Below, one piece after another: positions 18,001 through 25,712 of a stretch of 64,000 nucleotides of DNA; position 1 is the first letter of the stretch, and every line of letters starts with the position of its first letter. Both the position numbers and the translations under genes were made by a program. The stretch is from Agarophyton chilense (lineage: Eukaryota > Rhodophyta > Florideophyceae > Gracilariales > Gracilariaceae): positions 1,488,001-1,552,000 of the forward strand of contig JARGXX010000080.1 in NCBI GenBank assembly GCA_030374765.1, written 5' to 3'. The notes under the pieces are model-generated. The model saw nothing but the letters and a program-made list of their open reading frames with translations. It was not told the origin of the DNA and did no database searches.

Positions 18001-20686
18001 TGATAATCAATTGCATCAAACAGTGTACCCCGTGCTGCTATCCGTCACTAAGCCAGAGGCTAGCTTAATACAATCTTCCTCGGATGAAGCGTATGCTGAA
18101 TCTGGTGTTATTGCCATCGCTTTCCAACGGACTCTAACGAATGACGATATCATTATGATCAAAAGCTTCCAGGCTGCAGTTAACCCTTTTCACCTGAGTT
18201 TGGAAGACAAGCTCATTTCAAGATTGATTCGCTTTCTCGCGGACACCTCCATAGTCGGAAGTAAGTCTGTCGTGGACGTCAAGAGCAAGGTCGATGAAGA
18301 CCTTCGAATTTTTCGATCGATTCTCCCCCAGGTCAATGATTTGAACGAATTGCCTAGTAACCGAAGACAAGTAGGAAGTCTTCCGTCTTCAAAGCGGATC
18401 TACGTGCATGACTTCAAAATCAATAGCTCTGTTCTTCGCCTTACATCAGTCGGCAGCGGAGCTGCTGTCGCCAAAGCCGCAGGAGTCGGTCTCACAGCGA
18501 GCACTATTTTGGGGTTCGTTCTAAACGTTGAGAACTGTGAGTTCCAGCTGGCTGCACTTGAAGTACAGAATGCTTTCGATTCCCTACATCATTTTTCCGC
18601 ACTTGTCAGGGAGTATTATGTTTCGCAGCTCAGCAACCAGAGAATGAAGCTATTGGCTTCAAATGCGCTCATGGGGAATCCCGCTGCGCTGTTTGACGCA
18701 GTCGGCACAGGCGCAAAGGATTTCCTTAATGAACCTGGGAAAGCTAAAGGTTCTGCTGAGTTCATCGCCAGCGTTGGCCGGGGATCAAAATCTCTGCTGA
18801 GCCATACTGTGGGCGGGATTATGGAATCTGTGAGCAGCATTCCTCGGGCAGTATCGTCTGGCATAGAGAAGGCCGTTGGTGATAATGCTTATCTAGCAGA
18901 ACGACAAAGGATCCGCACGGGAAGCGGCCAAAGGAACTCAGCGTCTAAGAATCCTGCTCAAGGTTTTGCCACAGGAGCACTGTCTTTTGCTCATGGAATC
19001 TCTTCCGGAGTGACAGGTCTCATTCGAGAACCAGTGCAGGGTGCCAAACAAGGTGGGGCCGGTGGGCTTCTTAAGGGCATCGGGAAGGCTTTCATAGGTG
19101 GTGTTGCCAAGCCAGTGGCCGGAGCAATTGATTTGGTCGCGGAGCCCGCAGCCGGTCTTTCGCGACAGATTGGAGACGACCGTGCGTGGAAAGCAGCAAT
19201 AGCCGAGAGGCCACCGAGAGCGTTCCGAGGTCAAAGTAGGCGATTGGATGTGTACGATCGTCGATACGCTGTAGGTGTATCTCTTTTTAAGGCTGTGCAG
19301 TCGTATAACAACTTGCCCATAGTTGGGGACTTGATCGAGTGGGTCGAATTAAGTGACCGTGACGAAAGATGCGATGACGATGCGGATTTATGGGCATGGT
19401 CGATCATCCGACAATTCGCGCGAAGCATGCCTGGGCGGAAGAAGAAATTAGAAAGCTCCCAGAACCGCTCGCAGCCCAGACCGAGTCTAGAGACCCGTGT
19501 TGAGAAAACGAGAGCAGCACTTATCACCGATTCGGACGTAATAATAGCAACACTGGATTGCAAACTTATCGCATGGATTGCGCTGTGGTCTAATGCAAAG
19601 TATGAAGTGTGGAGCGACGGGAAAGAGGTGGTACTTTGCGGACATGTTGTGGAGAACGGCGGCGGCGAAGATAATCGAGGTGCCGTGGGTGTCGGAAGCA
19701 TCGTGAATGCGCCATGGGATGTGCCAAATATTGAAGCAAAGCGACAACCGCGTCTCGGAGAGCGATTTGAGGAGCGTATTGCTTGCGGCTCTGCTTCTGC
19801 AAGTGAAGATGTTCGACGTCGTGTCGCTCAAGTTGTCCAACGACTCCAGGAAGAACGAGAAGGGAAACAAGAAATGTGGTCTAGTGCAGAAAGCGCGTCC
19901 CGAAGTCAGGAATTGTTGGCCTTGAACAGTCGTTTTGTCGAGGATAATGAAATAGAGCTTCGGGCTGGGAGAAGAACATCTGCTGGAGCGTCCGAGCTGG
20001 GGCGGCTGGGGCGACCAGCCAAAGGCTCCTGGCTTAGTCGCGATGAAAGAAAGGAGAAGCGACGAAGCTCCGCGAGTTTGGAGCGCACCGTGCGCAAATT
20101 GGTTGGATCAGGATCCCGACGTGGTGTCAGACGCGGAGGGTTGCGGTTCGTAATTGCTAATAGATTAGAGGGAAATATGACGCTCGTCGTACGACAGGGA
20201 CGGTTAGATGGAACAACATGGGGCGGCGAATTGGCCAAAGAAATACAAGGTTTTGATGCGCACATTGTGGAAACCAAACGAGCGGAGGAAGGTATGGAAG
20301 TCACGGGATGCGTGGTTTATAACATTTTGAACGCTCAAAGAGAACGCATTGGGGAAGTTGTCGTAGAGTTATTTTGCGGGAAGGACGGCGCGGCCTCTTT
20401 TACAACCAAGGCGAGTCGTGGGTTCCACGCTGACTTCGAGAAAGAAGGTAGGCATGGGGCCTTCGTGTTCTACGTGAGGGAGAACCGAGGGGATCCTGTC
20501 CCCGTACGTAGTTCTGCTGGTGATAGCGAAATGAGGGCAGCCAATGCTGAAGCCGAGGCTGTAAGTGATGAGCAAATGTTGCAACAATTGGTTGATATAG
20601 GCTTTGGAGTTGAAGATGCTCTCACCGCCCTCTCTGTCGCTGACGGTGACATGGTGAAAGCCGTGGATTTATTAACCAAGAAGTAA
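9083..20686 (+). CDS. VPS13: VPS13-family bridge-like lipid transfer protein with C-terminal UBA domain
   Basis: A single uninterrupted frame of 3867 aa. The start MLESVLADVLTRILGQYL is the classic chorein/VPS13 N-terminus, with PWNAIGTTPV at about 74-84. Repeating-beta-groove sequence fills the middle. A VPS13 adaptor-binding (SHR-BD) region lies around residues 2100-2900 (LAPIVLRNLLPGPLFYK; NPPYRIVNLCNERA; TRYSWDDPL). An ATG2-C-like block is at about 3190-3360 (NPAALFDAVGTGAKDF ... GLLKGIGKAFIGG). After it comes an extra beta-rich domain (about 3686-3805) and, at the very end (about 3829-3867), a UBA domain (MLQQLVDIGFGVEDALTAL). VPS13 proteins move phospholipids between membranes at contact sites. 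In animals only VPS13D has a UBA, and it is internal, so a terminal UBA is unusual. Identity is essentially certain. Confidence 0.97.
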   Translation: MLESVLADVLTRILGQYLEGIDRESVTFGAWSGLVELRSVALRPEALAVLFETLGMNLPVTVEAGFIGLLRLNVPWNAIGTTPVLITLEDITIIARPVRGDGSDDSEFELREQRIKRARLNTDDAVREASWGVSSETENKASSSWSNWLVSDELRAKIIDNIQVHLKDIIIRFEDPFSDKLRPYLTSVVCDSLKIVSASELWKEAFVERGDDHKTRKLMEVKGFRVDWAPITTQDQPGASLGTRESAFGSAKRFQTPELLREFVKEDSSVSPSASVSANASSLISPIDGYLRLLLSPNNTPSINSVDLHQLNPAVDLDIRFPNVTCNLNDVQYTSLLQTSVYFARLATRGVRPKTAKARWVWAIDQLLPGFSDRRKRALRFTENGISETRSKRMIYTAYRKSLLKARRTDVEEPNTIADELENIEASTSYEEIIAFRDWIDRQIDEDDEEWQPIAKKEEKPDAMKDGGTTTSTFWGMLGYGKEQGDDEKCETKVTAENTSTMEVESRKDVSLAQGESGQYASLVLRVAFFLRSVTFNLSEGGFPAESVTRLSCTLKNLRVGVLLSATDDLITEAVLGSVKVWDVRKSTPLVYNRFGLPGSEEEYQTDSLLSAYPADVSDALESIRDGSNPASDVLMQDEVYSDEESNVSTQDNQYSSQISPSVTSASAQAVSTGRRRKRTRAYGSAVRDSTPPTFRVTKEEFLGTARNSTSLCKYAAAFRYTKQQGQEGAQGPPAPKTCLDVSVATLEAVVDGPKGSFVWGLKFWRPRGMAQDPIMAFLGAAAGARIAELRMEIEEALVANKVPLQINAVILAPRFIIPGGMDPSPAIVVNMGTLGVCTSDNATDAISERQDFDRKVRYSNYVMTLDNLGMYYCPSLATALSQSPQTGFNELETSGLPVRSEALSVDTSGVERIIRPFSLRFMLQTLRDATVVQVARHSSHDWRSSEGNLAKVRVRGTIPDVTLILTQSAFQHVFIAVDKWSRELSSSVPEKPGKEYDTSFQHWPISHSSLEQTSSASSVVPSNLRLSEGYKHDAMDKEPLPTALASYDVRLLLNRVSVELRDRAEMRLLTLTAHQIQGEVVKTGRTNLKACFFLRDWSITDGSRGSTAAYRQLVHAGNISGAKGVSPPRSTSETADSRGQETEEDRDFVTVRYDFDFRSRRQRIQVHFLSLHMVCVRETYIKLARYFRSVQEYVKTNRVRRKNREDSYRDGDQKAEDDFQIHAFANHSFQGSAHDSLGMCHTYIVSEFDGLNFQLIASGGVVAVLEMRESKIQYLDEGGKTAKAWGEFRYFSVQDLTAPLREHTSVISYEKPIPAIQRMFEADRASEEERTATHDEWVLYIPRSGRAKYELIGNFRGIKISFLYRFCDVLSQYFKVLWAEVYSILELVVEKENIAHSHAGISKEGKDAQLSNFVVSLVLNDVTIRVPRHSACASEALNVGIQALSLSNSVLGGGQKWSCRLTEAQFAVEYLLLHGDTSGPISVSSSFLTRFEAEIVMGVSEGSDASGQRPSLLNRKEIWFKADRAVFLTLSEAQYTILYFVLTENLAETVTELDLSLNMDCLKEKMSEEFGEVRADNVKMDCVVEEISVSHVKNSDDVPQLDNPNGISSEVFVLHASFPSFTFDVSRGWDVTQESCKVLGIRLKNLKMLIKRFDPRRLVVEIDAKVLSLEDLRSESRRLLSEFAVPLATTQVFEQSTQPGRKDSQQSLSMVYDKEGVDRPSIFLMLNGLQLDIPVDLFRDLTRMAVPGWPFLESSAFPPDFVYLGRTVNIKMRDCQFLLRTHQNDRDRRALAMVGEFELKMDWMRQTGAKRISLETRQMEISCIHEIHPLGEECDVFGVKGLFAYPLEASTTPLLYPSNLFLEYIGPRADEKGCRLILSSDSLLCLVNASDLPLLRAIRSELSDKRPSYLSRRAWKQPAVPPGRASTSIEPKEDQRRKALESMNVSMNAAAVRCLLSDDTGGQFVPVLETQISSLFFSSHAGNMTQLEGIASMDLFNAEKGWWEPALEPWHLAASISHGQSGARSYIIRSDKRADFNITPTTVTAVLTVLRTLSTPGRTVSSSSEPRVQQLYVRDSDSNNRPAVAAFFVRNELGLPLNVNLPSTSHRITIIHGSEIEVRAQSESLVSLGTEKNRKSRESALRCSLTIPSYFSKNLSACEVGIFPMAFFPTESSNSDGEKKKLHVVWEVRMINGVPVCTIRSQYRILNRTKCPMEIFVSKTGEKRPKAIRGTGGSIFLEPGESFSVPVQHTKDDISIRPVVRRETESAAFEWSPPMPSLKWLRRVARDSERTHERPRSAGKEVPSGRPQFLVCKALEKGSCDFFMKLEPTCSNLFDAGRSSKQGWIEVALLAPIVLRNLLPGPLFYKVTQNETMNATHAGSSCDYEETILAAGRLSSLEAEHLHFSGETMTPSFLSLAYDNLPGSQKDSNSWIPEFGRSISLLDVDNGRVKAISTAPESRLAVGGAVSDLRCFISSGNVTSGEFTISAGVWVRNRSDTPVEVSSRNSFYGTGSNSVILRSRPPYETPDEYVCLEGPYLSLRCLTGVNELGTEEASDQRKWWTTPSSLMETKKPVMVSIPGRSLILEVGTAVGAKESTRLVLIRNESWLLNCTRTPLQWCQTSALDAHGNCPTRFARILKPGAAHAVHWETKSSSLKAVHLRITEGHGHSDWIWSPAVPLNIGYSRELPAKMYRPKTHEQYIARVDSKRIGRGSMALVVFSEDRQNPPYRIVNLCNERAIAFSQLGSQERPWLVRAGKSTRYSWDDPLARPDMRRLSIRILEKEDLRNTRGGSTPIHDYIVLSIDIVGERIMVLSDGYEPSVNVSVAVEGATKIVTFSDAGKDKKLALRGGSPKRHQDPTHSGDSSTGHVPVVAWDEIGHSPEKDASPTGHNASGASIAALCDFPLQEERSCENPYTTSSERINAAIYLDSIGVSLIDAVPAELIYIRAKGILMNIESSNITQSGSVLVQDFQVDNQLHQTVYPVLLSVTKPEASLIQSSSDEAYAESGVIAIAFQRTLTNDDIIMIKSFQAAVNPFHLSLEDKLISRLIRFLADTSIVGSKSVVDVKSKVDEDLRIFRSILPQVNDLNELPSNRRQVGSLPSSKRIYVHDFKINSSVLRLTSVGSGAAVAKAAGVGLTASTILGFVLNVENCEFQLAALEVQNAFDSLHHFSALVREYYVSQLSNQRMKLLASNALMGNPAALFDAVGTGAKDFLNEPGKAKGSAEFIASVGRGSKSLLSHTVGGIMESVSSIPRAVSSGIEKAVGDNAYLAERQRIRTGSGQRNSASKNPAQGFATGALSFAHGISSGVTGLIREPVQGAKQGGAGGLLKGIGKAFIGGVAKPVAGAIDLVAEPAAGLSRQIGDDRAWKAAIAERPPRAFRGQSRRLDVYDRRYAVGVSLFKAVQSYNNLPIVGDLIEWVELSDRDERCDDDADLWAWSIIRQFARSMPGRKKKLESSQNRSQPRPSLETRVEKTRAALITDSDVIIATLDCKLIAWIALWSNAKYEVWSDGKEVVLCGHVVENGGGEDNRGAVGVGSIVNAPWDVPNIEAKRQPRLGERFEERIACGSASASEDVRRRVAQVVQRLQEEREGKQEMWSSAESASRSQELLALNSRFVEDNEIELRAGRRTSAGASELGRLGRPAKGSWLSRDERKEKRRSSASLERTVRKLVGSGSRRGVRRGGLRFVIANRLEGNMTLVVRQGRLDGTTWGGELAKEIQGFDAHIVETKRAEEGMEVTGCVVYNILNAQRERIGEVVVELFCGKDGAASFTTKASRGFHADFEKEGRHGAFVFYVRENRGDPVPVRSSAGDSEMRAANAEAEAVSDEQMLQQLVDIGFGVEDALTALSVADGDMVKAVDLLTKK

Positions 20687-21464
20687 TGTGATAAGTGTCT
20701 CTCACTCGACTGAATGGAAATCTCATGAAGAACTAAATACAGACTCAACTAAGGAAGGTGCCCTTGAGTTTGTACAATACATAGACTTTACACATTACTC
20801 ATCTCATTAAAGGCAACTCCCAAAAGGATGACGAGAATTGTTTGCCAATTCCCGTACAAACCCCATCCAGTACGAGCAGCTCGTTACAGGAGCAGACGAG
20901 GTTTATTTGAACGAGGTCTTGCGATGGTCCATACCTGGATGCGGTTCTCGTCATGATTTGTACTATGTCGTCCATGAAGTCGACGGCTCGTGCACACGCG
21001 TACGCTGTGGCACCCAAGCACAAATACATAAAGTGAGTCGTGGATGACCCCTTCGATCGCTATGGCTCACTATGGCCACTGCTTTCACAGCCAATCCTTG
21101 GCTTCCACTCCCTCGTTCTACTAGACGAGATGCTATTCTTTTACAGAAGTGTTTTTTGAAGATCTGTCGCTTACAGGGCGACACCTGTTTCTGTGGTGCT
21201 TTTTATGGACATGCCTCTCCATCACAACTACAAAAAACCGGAGGGGAATACTACAGCGCGGATCGGTTAGCGCCTACCACACTTACCGCGCTGCTCTGCG
21301 GCTTCGAGTTTGAGGTAGTTGTACACTTTGAATGCCACGCCTACGACTTACTAACGATGGAATGTGGTCGAATGGTTTCAAGCGCACACCGGCCGCAAGA
21401 GGGGGCTCTTTACGGGCAAGCGCTCAGCGTTGAATGAAATTTGGTGAAAATTGTAGTTTTTCGA
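20687..21464. other. 3' flank of VPS13, no clear gene
   Basis: Short plus-strand frames at 20838-21047 (69 aa, no ATG start) and 21072-21437 (121 aa) are open. The first has a protein-like texture (DLYYVVHEVDGSCTRVR) but matches nothing I know and could be a degraded fragment. No tRNA or mobile-element ends were seen before the duplicated segment starts at 21465. Confidence 0.35.
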
Positions 21465-22945
21465 CATTGGAAAATCTAGTTGTATTAAAATATGCGTCGT
21501 GGAAAGGAATGGATTGCAAAATTGATGTACAATGACCAGCATCTCTCAACCCCCCGAATACGGACTACCAGTCCAAACATTTGCAAACATTGAGGACATT
21601 AGCGTATGGTCGCAACTAGATATTCTAAAACTGCTAGACACCTATAACCAAATTGTTGATATAATATGCGCAGCAGAGCATGTGCGATAAGGCCCAAGAA
21701 TGTGTTCTTGGGGATGTGCACAAGGACCAGCAAAACCATTATCACTGTCTGATGTTAGGTAACTACCTTTACCAATACAGCAATATGGGCGAAAAAAAGT
21801 ACTATGCGTGAAACAATAAACCTAATACATTGTCTGCGTGTATTTATTTACCAACTAGAGACCTTTTCCTTCTCCCGCTCGAGATGCTCTGACGTGTACA
21901 GCGTATGAAGGGCGGCTAAAGTCCCGCCCCAAGGCATACTATCTATTCGTTGTTGCTCCTTCTTCATTGGTCCACATCTGGAGGAATGCAAACACATTTG
22001 TCCGTGTTGCCGTCCTAGCTTGAACCTATAAAATGTCTCCGACCTCAGAGTCAAAACTCATTCCACAATCCTGAAAACGCAACCGCTTCTTCGCTTGGTG
22101 TCTCGCCCCTTGTGTGTCAGTCTACCTCTCCTGGCAACATCTTGAGCTTCAAAACAGCTTCTTCCGGCATTCAAACATGAAAAAAGTGCCCCACCTAGGC
22201 GCATTTGTGCTGTTTCTTTTGTACGTACACTGCTCTCAAGCGAAAAACTCTACTCTACGATGTGATGGACCGCCGCCACAAGACCAATCTCAATCGCCGA
22301 CCTTCCTGTGTGACGTCGATATCACAGTTGTGCGCAACGAAGACTGCTCGGCAAACATCACAGAACGATACTTGTTTCCGTACACCACGGGACGCGATGC
22401 GTTTCGGCGCATTCCTCTCATCGATGGACAGCAGTCTGCACGTAACGTGCTTGCCATGCGCGACAACCTTACCGTGTTTGAAGCCGGTCTTCTTCAATCC
22501 GAAAAAGGCCGAAACGAAGCGAGGGTTGTCCTCCCAACTAAAAAAAACCGCCAGTCTGTGCTTTTTACGCTGCAGTACATTCTGGACGCTGGCGTGACAC
22601 AATTCACCACCTCTTGTCCTGAAACAAGCGCCGAGCCGCTGGAAAACGAAACGGTAAATGTGATACGATGGCGCACTGGGTCTTGGCAACAGACGTTCGA
22701 CAGAATGAGAGTGTCGTTTATCATCGCCGATTGCAACGCATTGCTTAGCGTTGCGGCAGCGCCTGAAGGAAAAGTGTTATCTTCGTCAACCACCAATTAT
22801 ACCATCATCACGTGGCGAGATGTCTCTACGTCTATAGATGTGCTTGTTACAGAGAAAGGTACAAATATATGTGCCCAACAACTTCAATGCTTTTCTTCTG
22901 CAGGCGGTTTTGGTAGAATTACTGCCATCATTCTTGGTTATATTG
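21465..22945 (+). repeat. Segmental duplication, copy 1 (promoter plus DUF2207-like gene, truncated)
   Basis: This 1.48-kb stretch is repeated with few differences at 46126-46304 plus 48277-49575. The shared part begins abruptly at CATTGGAAAATCTAG and ends at 22945 inside the coding region, where the first copy turns into unrelated DNA. Relative to copy 2, copy 1 lacks about 1.97 kb between 21645 and 21658. Confidence 0.9.
22027..22033 (+). promoter_or_regulatory. TATA box of DUF2207-like gene copy 1
   Basis: CTATAAAAT lies about 150 bp before the chosen ATG (22177) and is conserved at the same position in copy 2 (48657-48663), with nearly identical sequence between TATA box and start codon. 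Confidence 0.5.
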
Positions 22946-22968
22946 CGTGTTGGTTCTCGGAATGCTAG
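22177..22968 (+). CDS. DUF2207-like secreted protein, copy 1, truncated at the C-terminus
   Basis: The ATG at 22177 opens a signal peptide (MKKVPHLGAFVLFLLYVH); the frame extends 21 codons upstream to another ATG at 22114 that would bury it. The 263-aa product has the features of the DUF2207 ectodomain: CDVDITVVRNEDCSANITER, then AFRRIPLID, VLFTLQYILDAGVTQF and NVIRWRTGSW. These correspond to the family's VDITV...VTE, RDIPL, YTLRY and NV..GNW blocks. In copy 2 a membrane helix and glycine-rich tail follow; here the frame leaves the homologous sequence at 22945 and stops 7 codons later, so any product would be soluble and secreted. It may be a decaying copy or a secreted variant. Family assignment is by pattern, not by search. 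Confidence 0.55.
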   Translation: MKKVPHLGAFVLFLLYVHCSQAKNSTLRCDGPPPQDQSQSPTFLCDVDITVVRNEDCSANITERYLFPYTTGRDAFRRIPLIDGQQSARNVLAMRDNLTVFEAGLLQSEKGRNEARVVLPTKKNRQSVLFTLQYILDAGVTQFTTSCPETSAEPLENETVNVIRWRTGSWQQTFDRMRVSFIIADCNALLSVAAAPEGKVLSSSTTNYTIITWRDVSTSIDVLVTEKGTNICAQQLQCFSSAGGFGRITAIILGYIACWFSEC

Positions 22969-23299
22969 TATAGGCGTCAAAAACGGACGAACTAGAATGA
23001 TTAAGAAAACCCATGACTTTCTTCATTATAGACCGTACGTCTGTAAAATTCTGGAAAGATTTTTGGGACTTAACACTTTTGACCCGGAAAGTTTTTATGT
23101 CTAGTGAGATAGACATAAGACAGGCCAATAAGGTCGCCAGCAGGAGTGCTAAGTGGCCGGCTGAGGATGAGTTCTCATTCGATTTCTTTGCACACTTTTG
23201 CGTCCAAGGGGGTGGGGTGCAACGAAAGCGGGGAGAGAGAGTGGAGGTACAAGCCAGAGAAGGTACGGTTGTCGTCAACTCGCGATGATCGCGTTCAGA
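22969..23299. other. Spacer between duplication and Harbinger element
   Basis: No gene is seen. Short frames (88-116 aa) on both strands overlap one another and have no family features. Confidence 0.4.
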
Positions 23300-23329
23300 A
23301 CGTTCCCAACCGTTTGCCCAAATCGTAAA
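23300..23329 (+). repeat. Left terminal inverted repeat of Harbinger 1
   Basis: CGTTCCCAACCG (23301-23312), then a further stretch ending CGTAAA; pairs with 27246-27275 in inverse orientation with four mismatches over 30 bases. Confidence 0.7.
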
Positions 23330-23624
23330 ACGTTCATGCCAAATGTAGAAACCTCACGGGACGACTTAAATCATCTCATTTTGCGCATATCGTAACCATG
23401 GCTTCACAGTAATATGCGCAAACCCTAAACTGGCCAAGGCAGCAGCCTCATCTATGGGCTCACGAAATACCATCGATTTCATCCATCTCCTATTTTTCTT
23501 CTTCTGATGATGAGACTGTTCATCACACCCGTGTTCGGAAGTTCTGGTGCAAAATTTGACATATCCATAATGTCACAAAGTTCTTTGTTTAATGATATTA
23601 GAAATGGAAACTAGCTACCTATTC

Positions 23625-24681
23625 AGCCTAACAATAGTATTTTTGGGACATTGGTTGATTGGTTCTACTTTCTGTCAGACGGCATATACCGGCGTTAGAG
23701 GTTTTTTGCAAAACCTCACCCTGACCCTAAAACAAAGAAACAACGTCTTCAAACTTCAGGGCATCTTTCGGGGCGAAAGATTAAATGTTGATGTCGTATA
23801 GTGGCAGAACGTCTGACCTTCGAGGTTTTCAATATACTACACTGACCCTGTAGGTGATGGATGCGAGGAATCATTGGCCATGCAGCTCCGGGCGAGCTAC
23901 CATCTAGGTGTTCTCAGCCACCTGTAGTGTTGACATGTACCTTCTGGTTGAGTAAATGTTAGTACCTGTAATTGTAATTATATCTATTTTAGTACAGTAG
24001 TGGAGTGGCCATCTGGCACTGTAGCCAGTGCTGGCTAGGTCTCTGACACTAGGTCAGAGACCGTGCCTTGCTGGCACCTCCCGGGTGATCTGGAGAGTGC
24101 AGTCCACTGCATATAGAGAACTGCACCTCCCCCATCCTTATCTAATAAAAACAGGTACCACTGGGGTCACGACTATACCTTTTGGTTCATTATTTCTCAA
24201 CTACCACACAGGCTTTCCCGCACGTCGACGCCTGCCATCGTTCACCTACACGGTATACGCTAGTTGCCCCGCCGTTTGCCCATGATGGTTTTCACGGTGC
24301 CCTGTTACCATCGAGATTTATTACGTCTACCTTCTAAGGTTGAGCGTCACCACGCTCCCGACACAAGACAGTAGCATACCCCAGAGGTGATTGTACGACA
24401 TTTGAGAGGGTTTTTACTGCGCTCTACGGACAGTTCCAAAATTTGGATCACCCTGCTCGCTTGGAACATCTCAAAGATTTAATTGACCTCGTATTATTTT
24501 GCTCAATTCTACACAACATGGTCGCAGTAAAACGAAGGTACAATGGAACGGCTAAATTTCGCGTGGGCCAGCACGAGCTGCAGACCAACGGGACCCTTTT
24601 AGATACACTATCTCATCCTCATTGTAGCTATGAGCAAGCGGGGGGTGTAGAAAAGCCTTCTGGAACCAACATATATTTTTG
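23625..24681 (+). pseudogene. Harbinger transposase (plant-transposon type), C-terminal part, split by a solo LTR
   Basis: Before the LTR one frame reads LSDGIY, the DGIYP-type block of this transposase family, then a stop and a frameshift, then FKLQGIFRGERLNV. After the LTR (from 24401) the frame reads ERVFTALYGQFQNLDHP and later LVLFCSILHNMV, the conserved VERxFGxL and ILHNM blocks of the DDE domain. Removing the 609-bp LTR and one copy of its 5-bp target restores the reading frame exactly across VERVF, showing that the LTR landed in an existing transposase gene. The N-terminal half of the gene is missing or unrecognisable. Confidence 0.75.
23792..24400 (-). mobile_element. Solo LTR A of the chromovirus family
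   Basis: 609 bp, starting TGTCGTA and ending TACGACA, in reverse orientation to the LTRs at 38313, 50416 and 59293. It is flanked by GTTGA (23787-23791) and TTTGA (24401-24405), a 5-bp target duplication with one change. No internal element sequence is present, so it is a solo LTR left by LTR-LTR recombination. It lacks the tandem 25-bp duplication seen in the 633-bp LTRs. Confidence 0.9.
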
Positions 24682-24689
24682 AGAGTAAT

Positions 24690-25380
24690 GTGAAACTACA
24701 GGATGCTTTGTTTCAGAACTTCTGGAACGCTCACGGTGATATTGACGCCGATGGATGTGGAGCAAAACCCGGCGACGGGAAGTGCTCTCAAGGTGTTCGA
24801 AGTCTTGCTCCCTGGGGGAGGCAGACTCAGAGACAGAGCCTCCGTTCCACCCGTAGTGTGGGGTGTAACTCCCACGGGAGATTCCGGCAGTACCGACGGA
24901 GGTGAGGGGTAGAAACCGTTGGATCGGGAATGGGTATGGGTATCCCAAAGAATGGGGAAAACCGGCGAAGAGGAAAAACGGGGCGAGGGTCGGGCACTAA
25001 CAGGCACCGGACCCGAGAACCAGAAAAGGGGCGAAACAACAAAAGAAACCCAATACAGGGGCGAAAACCTGTCCTCGAAAGGAAACAAAAAAAGCACGCA
25101 ACAAGTAAGCAGAACCCCCACGGGGTATCGTGCACGCAGGTCGTCTGAGTGGTCCCAAGGGGGAAGTTGCACGGAACCCAAACGTGGGCACTCTCCAAGT
25201 GGAGTCGTGTCCCTACGCAGGCGTTGCTAACCAGAGCCCGTTCCGGGTTGTAAGGCCGAAACGATGGCGACGAAGAACCTCTAAAGGTATCGAAGACCAA
25301 CCTTGGTTACCATTTACTCTGAGCTCGGACTGTCAGATCTCGTCTCCCTAAGTAGGGCCCACTAACTAAACTCTACAGTA
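24690..25380. repeat. G-rich repeat related to the 887-bp insertion at 38814
   Basis: A purine-rich stretch without convincing coding content. It shares local stretches with the reverse complement of 38814-39700, for example ACAGGGGCGA and a CAGAGACAGAGCC-type block after a GGGGGAGG run, in the same order. It is probably a diverged member of the same non-autonomous family. Its borders are not defined. Confidence 0.4.
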
Positions 25381-25712
25381 GTGCACACCTGCTCAGGGCC
25401 ATACACGTGGAGATCCCACTGCCAGGGCCCAAAAATCCAACGTTCTAACAAATATCCGAAATACGGTGCCAAAATTAAGCCACGTGTATCACGGGGCCAA
25501 TCCAACCATGGGCCATCCGAATTTTCACTTCAGAAAACAGTGCCACCTCAGCACACCTTAGAGGGGATTGTAGTCATAACCCTCGGAGGGTTCAATCCTC
25601 ATTCTATGAGTTGCATCTTCAAGTTTCCCCTAACTGGGCGTTGCTCTACAATGGATAGGGCGTCAGCCAACAATTTCCTTTACTACTCAGTGTTCTTCAA
25701 GATTCTGGTCCA
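25381..25712. other. Unassigned stretch inside Harbinger 1
   Basis: The plus frame 25381-25824 is open but shows no family features. I see no clear repeat ends; this is probably leftover of the G-rich insertion or Harbinger 3' sequence. Confidence 0.3.
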
